This document shows positions 16,191 through 24,373 of a stretch of DNA of 47,988 bases, in pieces. This stretch comes from Vibrio sp. 99-8-1 (GTDB lineage: Bacteria; Pseudomonadota; Gammaproteobacteria; Enterobacterales; Vibrionaceae). Below the pieces are notes generated by a model. It was not told the origin of the DNA. It saw nothing but the letters and a program-made list of their open reading frames with translations, and did no database searches. The position numbers and the translations under genes are program-made. The stretch lies in assembly GCF_013114595.1 (NCBI RefSeq), contig NZ_VTXE01000037.1:1-47988 (forward strand), written 5' to 3'. Each line of letters opens with the position of its first letter. Position 1 is the stretch's first letter.

Positions 16191-16874
16191 ATGGATAAAA
16201 AGAAAGCCCTAAAAAAGATCGCTAAGTGTCTTGAACTCGGAAATTCAGCAAACGTTAACGAAGCTGCTCAAGCAATTAAAATGGCGCACCGCCTTATGCT
16301 TAAGTATGGCCTTGATAAAGACGATATTGAATTTATTAAAATGGGCAAAACACAATCTACCCATCTGCTACCTGCAAGTATTAGTTCGACGATTCTACGA
16401 GTAATTAGAGGCATCAATACAAAATTTGGTGTTGAAGCCGTATTGCTAAATCACAAAGGTTTAAAACGTGTTGAGTTTATCGGGGAAGCAGACAGAGCGA
16501 TTTTTGGTGCATTTGCTTTCGATATTATCTACCGCGAGATGAACGAACAAACTGGTCAGTTTCGCAATAGTTTTGCCGGTTCAGGAACCAGCAATACAGA
16601 AGTCACAAGACGCGTTAACTCTTTTGTTTCAGGTTGGGTAGAAGGCGCATTAGAAAAGCTACCAGTAATAGCACCAGATGATGACTCCAATAACAAAATA
16701 AACAACTATATTGACCGAGAGTTCAAAAATATAGACCGTGAAACATTTAAACAGCAATTAAAAGAAGCAATGAAAAATATCACCGCCGATTATGAAGTCG
16801 GGCTTAAAAAAGGGCGTAAGCTATCAGTAAATAAGCCTGTCGATGGTGCAAAAGCTCATAAGATGCTTAAATGA
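16191..16874 (+). CDS. DUF2786 domain protein
   Basis: The 227-residue soluble, basic protein has an N-terminal DUF2786 module (about residues 1-40: KKKALKKIAKCLELGNSANVNEAAQAIKMAHRLMLKYGL), a region often found in phage and plasmid proteins and of unknown function. The middle section (SSTILRVIRGINTKFGVEAVLL, then EFIGEADRAIFGAFAFDIIYREM) looks globular, and the C-terminus is Lys-rich. The start was set at ATG 16191 because the earlier TTG at 16173 is not credible. It is followed 40 bp later by the J-domain gene and may share its mRNA. Confidence 0.8.
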   Translation: MDKKKALKKIAKCLELGNSANVNEAAQAIKMAHRLMLKYGLDKDDIEFIKMGKTQSTHLLPASISSTILRVIRGINTKFGVEAVLLNHKGLKRVEFIGEADRAIFGAFAFDIIYREMNEQTGQFRNSFAGSGTSNTEVTRRVNSFVSGWVEGALEKLPVIAPDDDSNNKINNYIDREFKNIDRETFKQQLKEAMKNITADYEVGLKKGRKLSVNKPVDGAKAHKMLK

Positions 16875-16914
16875 TAGAGAACAGTTGAAAATTAACAGGG
16901 AGAGCGGCATTAGT

Positions 16915-17811
16915 ATGAGAAGCAGTACAGCATTTATTCACTATGTTTGGCTTTTCTTTCTTGTTAGCTCTACTGTACTCGCCCAGCCTAGCAAAGAACT
17001 GATTGAACAAGCAGAAGACAATCAACTCGAAGCACAAATAGCGGTTGCACAGCAATATCAGTCAGAAAATAAGTTTAAGCAAGCACACTATTGGTATCTA
17101 AAAGCCGCGCTGCAAGGAGATAGCAAAGCGCTGCAATCTCTTGGTCAGTTGTATGAACAACAAAAACAACCGATAAATCCACTCAACGTATCTGAAAACT
17201 GGTACCAACTGGCAATAGATACGGGAAACAGTGATGCTGAAGATGGCTATTCTCGTGTATTAGAAGCACTTTTCAACCAGCAACGTGCAAAACAGGTCTC
17301 ATCTATCGCCCTACTGGATCAACATATTGATCAAGACATTACCACCGACTCTAATAAAAGCAGCACAACAGTAAAACCTGAGAAAAGTCGCTTAGTTGAA
17401 CCAGAAATCATTATTATTTCATCCATATTACTTGTCGTTGTTTTTGCTGTCGCACTACGACGAAAAATGAGAAGCCACAAACAGAGCAATTTATCAAAGT
17501 TGGAAAAAACCATTGCACAGCAAAGTAAAAAAATTAGATCACTTCAACTGCACCTGAACAAAGCCCATCTTCAACTTAAACGAAATCAACAAGTAGAAAA
17601 AACCGTATCCAATGACAATAAACTGGTAACGGCTTGTGCCGTTCTTGGTTATGTCCCTAATCGCATTCCTGATGAAAAACAGATCAAACTACGTTACAAA
17701 ATGTTAAGCCGCATCTACCATCCAGACACACATGGCAGCGATGAAGAGATGAAGAGACTAAATTCCGCGATTAAAATAGTGATTTCTCATGTTAAAAGCA
17801 GCAAAGCCTAA
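16915..17811 (+). CDS. Membrane-anchored Sel1-repeat protein with C-terminal J domain
   Basis: The start ATG at 16915 follows AGGGAGAG and gives a 298-residue protein. Residues 1-23 form a signal peptide ending VLA. Residues 35-120 contain two Sel1-like helical repeats (HYWYLKAALQGDSKALQSLG and NWYQLAIDTGNSDAEDGYS). A single hydrophobic span covers 164-181, followed by Arg/Lys (RRKMRSHK), then a coiled coil (190-235) and a J domain with HPD at 269-271 (RIYHPDTHG). The predicted topology is a periplasmic Sel1 domain with the J domain in the cytoplasm facing DnaK. This resembles, but is not, DjlA. The client is unknown. Confidence 0.85.
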   Translation: MRSSTAFIHYVWLFFLVSSTVLAQPSKELIEQAEDNQLEAQIAVAQQYQSENKFKQAHYWYLKAALQGDSKALQSLGQLYEQQKQPINPLNVSENWYQLAIDTGNSDAEDGYSRVLEALFNQQRAKQVSSIALLDQHIDQDITTDSNKSSTTVKPEKSRLVEPEIIIISSILLVVVFAVALRRKMRSHKQSNLSKLEKTIAQQSKKIRSLQLHLNKAHLQLKRNQQVEKTVSNDNKLVTACAVLGYVPNRIPDEKQIKLRYKMLSRIYHPDTHGSDEEMKRLNSAIKIVISHVKSSKA

Positions 17812-17828
17812 CCCGCGATAACAAACAA

Positions 17829-17966
17829 TTAACATTTTCTCTATTTATATGTATAATCCTTGGTCGAATTACCTTAATGATCCCCCGTTTGGGATCAGAA
17901 AATCGGCATAATCGTCTATGTTATCCGAATATTAGATTCTGAAATTTCTGCTAAAGGAGAGTCATT
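17829..17966 (+). promoter_or_regulatory. Promoter and structured leader of the zinc-ribbon gene
   Basis: TTAACA (17829-17834) and TATAAT (17852-17857) are separated by exactly 17 bases, a near-consensus sigma-70 promoter. The roughly 100-base leader contains a perfect TGATCCC/GGGATCA hairpin (17878-17897) and a second weaker stem CGG-ATAA/TTAT-CCG (about 17904-17927). It ends in AAAGGAGAG before the GTG start. Confidence 0.65.
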
Positions 17967-18155
17967 GTGTTCAAAAAACAAGGTATATGTGATTGGTGTA
18001 GTAAAATGAGTCTATTAGCCCGTCATGACTATATAGACGGAAAATACCATTTCTCGTGTGCTAGTTGCCATGACATCGCAACATTAGACGTCCGTCTATT
18101 CAATAAAGATGAACTCACACTCAATGGAAGCCGCTACGATAGCATGCAAAAATAG
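17967..18155 (+). CDS. Small zinc-ribbon protein
   Basis: The 62-residue cytoplasmic protein begins at GTG (17967), with AAAGGAGAG eight bases upstream. Two CxxC knuckles (CDWC at 8-11 and CASC near 31-34) frame a beta-rich HDYIDGKYHFS segment, the pattern of a zinc ribbon. No specific family or function is recognised. A strong promoter and structured leader precede it, and no clear terminator follows. Confidence 0.75.
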   Translation: MFKKQGICDWCSKMSLLARHDYIDGKYHFSCASCHDIATLDVRLFNKDELTLNGSRYDSMQK

Positions 18156-18507
18156 TTGTAGCTTCAGTCGCCTAGACAATCTGATTGAATTTCGTTATCG
18201 CCAATAAATATCAAAATGCAAAAGAGAACAGCATTAAACTCTTTAGTTCAAAATCATCGAAGTCAATAGCCATTTTCTCTCAACGTTATCTAACACTGAC
18301 TTAGATTCGTTAATACGTTCACGTCTTACTTTCCGCAACTTTTGATTACTAACGGTTAACCCAGCATGACTATGCTGCGCAAAATTGCATCTTTAGCTAA
18401 AGCTCATAAATTCTCGCAAACAACGCTTTCTTCTTTATTTCTGGGCTTTGCAAAGCGATCTCGCTTGTTTTTTCCACACTCTGTTTACTAAACAGGCAAA
18501 AAAACAG
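18156..18507. other. 350-bp gap before sulA
   Basis: No convincing gene was found here. It contains a perfect CAGCAT-GACT-ATGCTG hairpin (18363-18378), a weak 41-codon plus-strand frame (18366-18491) without ribosome site, and the palindrome CTGTTT-ACT-AAACAG (18481-18495). The region is unusually long for a gap in this neighbourhood and could encode a small RNA. Confidence 0.35.
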
Positions 18508-18550
18508 TTGCACTCCGATCAAATTACAAGTACTGTTGTTTTATACAGTA
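18508..18550 (+). promoter_or_regulatory. sulA promoter with LexA (SOS) box
   Basis: TACTGTTGTTTTATACAGTA (18531-18550) closely matches the gamma-proteobacterial SOS box (TACTGTATATATATACAGTA), with intact CTGT and ACAG arms eight bases apart. TTGCAC (18508-18513) and TACTGT (18531-18536), 17 bases apart, form a promoter whose -10 is buried in the operator. LexA binding would block it directly. Confidence 0.9.
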
Positions 18551-18566
18551 TGTACATAGGAACAGT

Positions 18567-18986
18567 ATGATGCTTCAAATAAACGCAAATAAAAAAGCCT
18601 ACTCAGTATTAAGCCCTATTTCATCTAGCGCAATCAGTTTCCCTGTTGCAGAAAATAGCGTGTACCAAAACTTAGCTAAGCTATCAAATAAAAAACAATG
18701 GGTTTTATTTACCGCTAACTGTCCTCGTCCTACTCAACATGAACTAACAAGACATAATGTTAGTTGCGATAAAGTCATCCATATGAAGCCCTCAATACAG
18801 TTCAGCGAAGAACAAATTGTCGTTAAAGCCATTCAAGCGAGAACAGCCAGCGCTATTGTTGCAAGTAGCGATCTTCAACAGGACGCCAAAAACCGAATTC
18901 AACGGATTGCCAGCAATTATAGTTGCGAAGTTTTTTTCTTATCTCAACCTACTGCCTCTTCATTATCAACAGCTCAGTTACACTAA
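18567..18986 (+). CDS. sulA: SOS cell-division inhibitor SulA
   Basis: The 139-residue protein (138 from the second ATG) resembles SulA, which binds FtsZ and blocks septation during DNA damage. The matching core is KQWVLFTANCPRPTQHEL, then DKVIHMKPS, then IVVKAIQARTASAIVASSDL, corresponding to the WxLxLT, TKVMQI and ALRTGNYSVVI blocks of E. coli SulA. Similarity is modest, but the near-perfect SOS box directly upstream strongly supports the call. AGGAA precedes the start. It is monocistronic and ends at an intrinsic terminator. Confidence 0.8.
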   Translation: MMLQINANKKAYSVLSPISSSAISFPVAENSVYQNLAKLSNKKQWVLFTANCPRPTQHELTRHNVSCDKVIHMKPSIQFSEEQIVVKAIQARTASAIVASSDLQQDAKNRIQRIASNYSCEVFFLSQPTASSLSTAQLH

Positions 18987-19010
18987 CTAAAACTTAACAT
19001 ATCAAGTTCA

Positions 19011-19044
19011 TAGCCATTAATGTTCCTGCATTAATGGCTTTTTA
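19011..19044 (+). terminator. Terminator of sulA
   Basis: AGCCATTAATG, loop TTCCTG and CATTAATGGCT form a perfect 11-bp stem followed by TTTT, 26 bases after the sulA stop. Confidence 0.85.
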
Positions 19045-19065
19045 CTATTATAGTTCCGCAATATT

Positions 19066-19081
19066 AAGCAAACGTTTGCTT
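19066..19081 (+). promoter_or_regulatory. PurR operator upstream of purC
   Basis: AAGCAAACGTTTGCTT is a perfect 16-base palindrome matching the PurR box (ACGCAAACGTTTGCGT) at all but the outer positions. It lies 105 bases before the purC start, as expected for purine-repressed pur genes. Confidence 0.9.
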
Positions 19082-19186
19082 TTTATCTGGAAGCTTTAAA
19101 AAGTTCTGGTATTATTCTCTTTCGATGCCGATGCTAGCTATTAAGATGGCACTATATTAATTATTAGACAAACTAAGGAATGTCGA

Positions 19187-20293
19187 ATGAGTCTTGCAGA
19201 TCAAGTCCTTGCTGTTAACGATGATTTTCCTATCCGTACTGACCAAGCAGTGCATAGTGGAAAAGTTCGTTCTGTTTATTGGTTAACTAAACAAGATAGT
19301 CAGAGACTAATTAAACTTAAAGGGTATGACGTTTCACCAGACGCACCATTGGCGATTATGGTCATCAGTGATCGAATTTCTGCGTTCGACTGTATATGGT
19401 CTGGAGAAAATGGACTTAAAGGCGTTCCCGGTAAAGGCGCTGCACTCAATGCCATTTCGAATCACTGGTTTTCACTATTTAAGCAGCAAGGTTTAGCAGA
19501 CAGTCATATTCTAGATATTCCTCACCCTTTTGTTTGGATAGTTCAAAAAGCCAAACCCGTTATGATTGAAGCTATTTGCCGAAACTACATCACTGGTTCA
19601 ATGTGGCGTGCATACCAAAAAGGCGAAAGAGAGTTCTGCGGTATAAAGTTACCCGAAGGTCTAGAAAAAGACAGTAAGCTACCAAACCTACTCATTACGC
19701 CATCCACAAAAGGGATACTAAAGGGAATACCCGGTGTTCCTGAAGCAGACGACGTCAATATCACCCAACAAAACATTATTGATAACTACGCCTCTTTTAA
19801 TTTCAATTCTGCGGATGATATTCCTCAGTACGAGCAACTACTAAAACAAGGCTTTAATGTTATCCACGATGCCCTTGATAAAGTAGGCCAACTGTTTGTT
19901 GATACCAAATTTGAGTTTGGTTATGTCACTGATCGTTCAGGCTCGTCCAAACTTATATACATGGATGAAGTGGGCACACCAGATTCATCTAGAATCTGGG
20001 ATAAGCAAGAGTACCAAAACGGCAATATTGTAGAAAACTCTAAAGAAGGTTTCCGTCAATTCTTGCTAAATTACTTTCCTGACGCTGATATTTTACTCAA
20101 CAAAGACCGAATGGTTGAAAGAGAAGCATTAGCCAATAACAATCTGCTCCCTCAAGAAGCGATTATGCAAGTTTCCACAACCTATCTAAATATTGCTGAA
20201 AAAATCACGGGGAAGAAAGTGCCACTAAGTTCCAACCCTAAACAGGAGATCATCGATATCTTAGATAAGGAATATGACCTTATCGTAAAATAA
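19187..20293 (+). CDS. purC: Phosphoribosylaminoimidazole-succinocarboxamide synthase (long form)
   Basis: SAICAR synthase joins CAIR and aspartate, using ATP, in de novo purine synthesis. The sequence shows SGKVRSVYWL near the N-terminus, VISDRISAFDCIW, the IEAICRNYITGSMWRAY block, KFEFGY and DEVGTPDSSRIWDK, all part of the ATP/CAIR site. At 368 residues it is the long form seen in Vibrio and yeast, not the 237-residue E. coli form. ATG at 19187 follows AAGGAATGTCGA. It is controlled by the PurR box upstream and has its own terminator. Confidence 0.96.
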   Translation: MSLADQVLAVNDDFPIRTDQAVHSGKVRSVYWLTKQDSQRLIKLKGYDVSPDAPLAIMVISDRISAFDCIWSGENGLKGVPGKGAALNAISNHWFSLFKQQGLADSHILDIPHPFVWIVQKAKPVMIEAICRNYITGSMWRAYQKGEREFCGIKLPEGLEKDSKLPNLLITPSTKGILKGIPGVPEADDVNITQQNIIDNYASFNFNSADDIPQYEQLLKQGFNVIHDALDKVGQLFVDTKFEFGYVTDRSGSSKLIYMDEVGTPDSSRIWDKQEYQNGNIVENSKEGFRQFLLNYFPDADILLNKDRMVEREALANNNLLPQEAIMQVSTTYLNIAEKITGKKVPLSSNPKQEIIDILDKEYDLIVK

Positions 20294-20327
20294 GCCCTAA
20301 TCGCTGATCGAGTCAATTTACTAACGT

Positions 20328-20354
20328 AACAGGGACAATTAAGTCCCTGTTTTA
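20328..20354 (+). terminator. Terminator of purC
   Basis: AACAGGGAC, loop AATTAA and GTCCCTGTT form a 9-bp stem followed by TTA, 34 bases after the stop. Confidence 0.8.
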
Positions 20355-20475
20355 CGTCATTCCCACCATCATCCACTAATCCTGTTATCAAATATTTACA
20401 TCTCCCTGAAATATTTTTACTAAATACTAGGTCGAATAGATATACACAATTTACTATGACCCAACAGGAAGTCTC

Positions 20476-20919
20476 ATGAAGCCTAAACTACTAAAATTTA
20501 TTCCATCAGCATTCATTGCTTTTGTTTTTATCCAGTCACTATTTTTTAAATTTACCGGGTCATATGAGACTGAATTTATTTTTGGCACATTGGGAGAGTG
20601 GTCTGGTTTTACCTGGTTTGGCAACATCGGTGGTTACCTAATTGGTTTTGCAGAGCTAATCGCGGCAATACTACTCTTTACTCGTTTTCATGGTGTTGGC
20701 GCAGTGATGAGTGTAGGCATCATGTCCGGTGCTATATTCTTCCATCTATTCACTCCGTTAGGTGTTGTTATGCCCGAGTTTAATAGCGCTGGTGAAATCA
20801 TAGGGAACGACGGTGGATTGTTATTTACTATGGCATGTATTGTATGGTCTTGCGGTGCGTTTCTGGCGATTATGGATATCAAAAGCGAAAACGGGTCACT
20901 TAAGCAGTTACTAAAATAG
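20476..20919 (+). CDS. DoxX-like integral membrane protein
   Basis: The 147-residue inner-membrane protein has four hydrophobic helices. The first contains IPSAFIAFVFIQSLFFKFTG, with the FKFTG motif typical of the DoxX/DoxD family, and later ones GYLIGFAELIAAILLF and LFTMACIVWSCGAFLAIM. Family members are linked to redox or thiosulfate metabolism and small-molecule resistance, but no role can be assigned here. ATG at 20476 follows AGGAAGTCTC. It is monocistronic and convergent with the binding-protein pair. Confidence 0.75.
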   Translation: MKPKLLKFIPSAFIAFVFIQSLFFKFTGSYETEFIFGTLGEWSGFTWFGNIGGYLIGFAELIAAILLFTRFHGVGAVMSVGIMSGAIFFHLFTPLGVVMPEFNSAGEIIGNDGGLLFTMACIVWSCGAFLAIMDIKSENGSLKQLLK

Positions 20920-20965
20920 AACCACGCTTTTCGCAACACGGAGAATGTTGTTCATTTAGATAAAT

Positions 20966-21685
20966 TTAGAGATTCAGTTCCAGCAAGTGCTGAATCTCAC
21001 CACTGATATACATTTCATTTAACGCTTGATCAAACTTATCTAACTGTTGGCCTGCCATCTCCGGATGGCAAGCCATATAGTTAACACTGGTGAAAAAAAC
21101 CAACTCAGGTTCACCTAACTCTATATTCATCTCTTGTGATAATTTATTTGCAGCATTGACATCAACAACCCAAAAATCGACACGGCGATGTTGCAGCATC
21201 AACAACCCTTGTTTCATCTCTCCAGTCAAACGAACATGAAAACCTTTACGCCTTAAGTATTGACCTATGCTGCTGCCAAGATAGGTTGCTATGTTATAGC
21301 GCTTAGCATCATTTAAGGTTGTCAGTGGAATGCTTCGATTAGCTGCACTGTATAATGCATATTGGACAATGGCAATTGGGCCAACCCAGCTATACTTAGA
21401 TTCTCTGTCTTGGGTTCTATCGATAGGAAATACACAGGTATTCCGATTTTCCGCTACTGAGTACATCCCTCTCATTGCAGGTTTAATTGCCACCTTGTAA
21501 GGGGTTGAGGTTTTATTAAGTAACTGCTCAACCACATGCCAAGAATTGCCGCCAACAACCTTCTTATCTTCTACCGACACTAACGGAGGATTGTGGTAGG
21601 TAAATAGCGTCAGTGTATCCTCAGCCAACAATTTGGACGAAAGAAGTAATAAAAGTAGTATCGGCAAATGTACTATTTTTTCCAT
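20966..21685 (-). CDS. Periplasmic amino-acid-type solute-binding protein (SBP family 3)
   Basis: The 239-residue protein has a signal peptide (residues 1-21, with a run of leucines, cleaved at LLA-EDT). The mature fold is a family 3 periplasmic binding protein: an N-terminal TLFTYHNPPLV strand, the central SVAENRNTCVFPIDRTQDRESKYSWVGP block, and DAKRYNIATYLGSSIGQYLRRKGF opening the second lobe. Its start codon lies inside the last codons of the upstream binding-protein gene (13-bp overlap), so the two are translationally coupled. No permease or ATPase is nearby. It may be a ligand sensor rather than part of a classical transporter. Confidence 0.85.
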   Translation of the reverse strand: MEKIVHLPILLLLLLSSKLLAEDTLTLFTYHNPPLVSVEDKKVVGGNSWHVVEQLLNKTSTPYKVAIKPAMRGMYSVAENRNTCVFPIDRTQDRESKYSWVGPIAIVQYALYSAANRSIPLTTLNDAKRYNIATYLGSSIGQYLRRKGFHVRLTGEMKQGLLMLQHRRVDFWVVDVNAANKLSQEMNIELGEPELVFFTSVNYMACHPEMAGQQLDKFDQALNEMYISGEIQHLLELNL

Positions 21686-23415
21686 TGTTGGTATGACTCT
21701 TCAAATGATAACGTTTTAGGTGTACTTTCGTTGATGATCTCTTTCCATGGCGCACCTTCCTTATTGAGCCAAACCTCCGCATCAGACTTATCATTTAGTC
21801 GAGGTTCACAGCGCATATCCGCTCTATTTCCTATTTTTTTAAGTCGTGAATCCATCTCATCCGCGAGCATACGCATACTATCTTCGACCGTGACATCACC
21901 TTTAACCGCTGGGCCAATATGCTGCCACCAGACACTTGCAAGTTCAGCATAATCGGGCACGCTAAAACCGGTAGGTGTCCAATAGTTTCGAGCGTCACTT
22001 TGGTAGAATTCCAATAATCCCCCCCACTCTTTCGATCTTGCCTGTAAATAGGAGGATTGAATGTCGGACTGACGTATGGGAGTAAAACCATTCAAAAACT
22101 TCTGCATGGATACGGTTTTAGATACTGTAAACTGTGCGTACAACCATGCTGCTGCGCTTCTTTTATCTGGCGTAAGCCACAAAAATGTCCAGCCACCAAT
22201 ATCCTGATATCCCGATTTCATTCCTTCTTTCCAGTACTTTCCTCTCGGTGAAGGTGCGACACGCCACACTGGTTCCCCTTTCTCATTCATTACCGAAGAG
22301 TCAGCAGCAGAAAGATCCGGCAAAAATGCTGTATACCAGAAGATCTGTTGAGCAATATTTCCTTTAGCCAAGTATTCACTAGAGGAGACAAAGTCCTGTT
22401 CAATGGCTTCTGGTGGAGCGTACTGCGTTAACCATTGAACGTATTTGTTTACCGCGTATATTGCCGCAGGACTATCAAGAGCGCCCCCTCTTGAAACACT
22501 AGCGCCCGCCGGGTGACAATCGTTCAAACGAATGCCCCAATCGCCAACCGATGAATCTGTTTGGTTTGCTCCGGCAAGGCTCAACCATGAATCAGATATC
22601 CGCCAGCCCAATGAGGGGTCAAAATGACCATAATCCATATGGCCCCACACCCTTCTATCATCAATGTATTGAACTTTCTCGGTAAAGAACTCGGCAATGT
22701 CTTGATAAGCCGCCCAGTTTTGTGGGACACCTAGAGCGTAACCGTACAGCTGTTTAAACTGTTTCTGTAAATCGGGACGAGAAAACCAATCATGCCGATA
22801 CCAATACAAGTTAGCAAATTGTTGGGTAGGTAACTGATAGAGAATGTCATCTGGGCCAGTGACAAAATCGATGCCTATGAAATCATCCAAAGCCAGCGTA
22901 GGTAACGTAATATCGCGCCATTTATCATTTATCATCTCAGAAATAGCGACCACTTTTTGACTACGGTAATGAGTACCTAAGAAGTCAGCATCATTAACGT
23001 ACGCGTCATATAAGCTAATTCCGGTATCCAACTGAACTTGAAGCTTCTTCACCAAATCATCTTCTTCGGTGATTTCATGAACCACATGAATACCCGTTAA
23101 TTCAGTAAATGCCTTCGCCAATACATTAGATTCATACCTATGCGTTGCAATATTCTCAGATACCACACGGATGGTCATCCCTTGAAAAGGTTTAGCCGCA
23201 TCCATAAACCACTTAAGCTCTTCTTTTTGCTGAGATTCCGATAAGGTGGAGTGTAAAAACTCATCACTAAGCAAACGCTTAATAATATGTTCTTGTTTCA
23301 CTGTTAATTGATGACTTTCTGCGTATATTGAGCCGCTGACAAGTAGGGACACCAATGCGCAATGAGAATATTTAAATTTTGCCAATTTACTTTCTCTAGT
23401 TAGTTCTTTGATCAC
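21673..23415 (-). CDS. Extracellular solute-binding protein family 1, GlpV-like
   Basis: The 580-residue periplasmic protein resembles GlpV, the glycerol-binding protein of GlpSTPQV-type ABC transporters. Matching blocks are KWFMDAAKPFQGMTIRVVSE, VLAKAFTELTGIHVVHE, QLPTQQFANLYWYRHDWF, VPQNWAAYQDIAEFF, VWGHMDYGHFDPSLGWR and GNIAQQIFWYTAFLPD. The signal peptide lies within the first 32 residues (VSLLVSGSIYA-ES). The GTG at 23415 has a weak ribosome site; a TTG ten codons in is an alternative. No glpSTPQ permease or ATPase genes are next to it. Instead it is coupled to a family 3 binding protein. Confidence 0.85.
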   Translation of the reverse strand: MIKELTRESKLAKFKYSHCALVSLLVSGSIYAESHQLTVKQEHIIKRLLSDEFLHSTLSESQQKEELKWFMDAAKPFQGMTIRVVSENIATHRYESNVLAKAFTELTGIHVVHEITEEDDLVKKLQVQLDTGISLYDAYVNDADFLGTHYRSQKVVAISEMINDKWRDITLPTLALDDFIGIDFVTGPDDILYQLPTQQFANLYWYRHDWFSRPDLQKQFKQLYGYALGVPQNWAAYQDIAEFFTEKVQYIDDRRVWGHMDYGHFDPSLGWRISDSWLSLAGANQTDSSVGDWGIRLNDCHPAGASVSRGGALDSPAAIYAVNKYVQWLTQYAPPEAIEQDFVSSSEYLAKGNIAQQIFWYTAFLPDLSAADSSVMNEKGEPVWRVAPSPRGKYWKEGMKSGYQDIGGWTFLWLTPDKRSAAAWLYAQFTVSKTVSMQKFLNGFTPIRQSDIQSSYLQARSKEWGGLLEFYQSDARNYWTPTGFSVPDYAELASVWWQHIGPAVKGDVTVEDSMRMLADEMDSRLKKIGNRADMRCEPRLNDKSDAEVWLNKEGAPWKEIINESTPKTLSFEESYQQWKK

Positions 23416-23749
23416 TCTGTTCTATTGAATACCTAAACAATACAAAAACGATACCTTATAAGGCTAGGATAAATCGATAAAAAAGCGAGCTTTTCTTAAT
23501 GATAACTCACAAGTTAAGCCCGCTTATTTGAACCATAGTAACATCATTTTCGTTAACTTATTGAACGGCTCATACAATCGCAAATAATCAATATCTGACT
23601 TGTATAAGTCACTGACTAGCGGCTGTCATTGTTTCGAAAGAAAACCGCTGTTCTGATTTAAAAAGGTTAATTTTAAAAGAAGAAATCAGAAGGTAGATCA
23701 TATCATTAATCAACTATAAGTCATTAGTAAACAATGAATTAACAGTGAA
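23416..23749. other. Intergenic region without recognised features
   Basis: These 334 bases are AT-rich, hold no credible gene, and show only short imperfect inverted repeats such as AGCGG/CCGCT around 23618-23651. The promoter of the binding-protein pair must lie here, but no convincing -35/-10 pair was identified. Confidence 0.4.
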
Positions 23750-24127
23750 CTACAAGTTGATAGTAAACTGATCTTGAGCCGTATGCTGTATGGTTGTATT
23801 GGTTTTTTCAGCTATTAGTTCAATTTGGTTTCTATCCAGTTCATAAGGCATCATCAAAGTCAGTTCACCAATGCCTTCTAGTTTTGCGAGCCTTACTAAG
23901 CGAATCAAGTTTCTTTCATCACTGCTTCGAGTAGACAAAGATTTGCTTGCTTGTTGCCATAACCTGTCTTCGGGCGCAGTTAAATCCTTGACACTGTCCT
24001 TCCATACCGTGGTAAATACTGGCGCAATTGACGAAAGTATCTCTATAAATGTTAGTTTTTTCTTACTAGACGCACCTAAAAATGACGTGTAATCAAAAAC
24101 CACAGATACAGCTTCATTTTTTTCCAT
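23750..24127 (-). CDS. Hypothetical 125-residue cytoplasmic protein
   Basis: The start was set at ATG 24127 (MEKNEAVSVVFDYT) because GGAGGAG lies directly upstream; a GTG four codons earlier would overlap that site. The protein is soluble, mixed alpha/beta, with FDYTSFLGASSKKKLTFIEI near the N-terminus, an APEDRLWQQASKSLS segment and a C-terminal LMMPYELDRNQIELIAEKTN stretch. No family was recognised and no catalytic motif is visible. Its 5' flank (24128-24373) is AT-rich, and it follows the helicase gene on the same strand. Confidence 0.7.
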   Translation of the reverse strand: MEKNEAVSVVFDYTSFLGASSKKKLTFIEILSSIAPVFTTVWKDSVKDLTAPEDRLWQQASKSLSTRSSDERNLIRLVRLAKLEGIGELTLMMPYELDRNQIELIAEKTNTTIQHTAQDQFTINL

Positions 24128-24324
24128 TATCTCCTCCACAGGATAGCGGTAAACAACAAACGCGTAAGGCTACTATTACGCACCTTTTTACATACATCAA
24201 TACGATATAAAACAACAATCTTTTGTCATCGGTTAATTAAGACAAAAAGCATATAAAAACCAAGCTGTTAACAAACAACCTACAGCCTAACGAAGTAATG
24301 TATAACGTTTTTAATATTTCAACT

Positions 24325-24367
24325 ACCGAAGTAATTAAAAAGGTTATTAAAAAACAGTAACTTCGGT
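24325..24367 (-). other. Inverted repeat downstream of the helicase gene
   Basis: ACCGAAGT (24325-24332) and ACTTCGGT (24360-24367) form a perfect 8-bp arm pair around a 27-base AT-rich loop, immediately after the helicase stop. No T tract follows on the minus strand, so its role as a terminator is doubtful. Confidence 0.4.
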
Positions 24368-24373
24368 GATCAA

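Noticed and set aside
18481..18495. Second LexA box (CTGTTTACTAAACAG)
   Set aside because: CTGT and ACAG are seven bases apart instead of eight, and the site is outside the sulA promoter.
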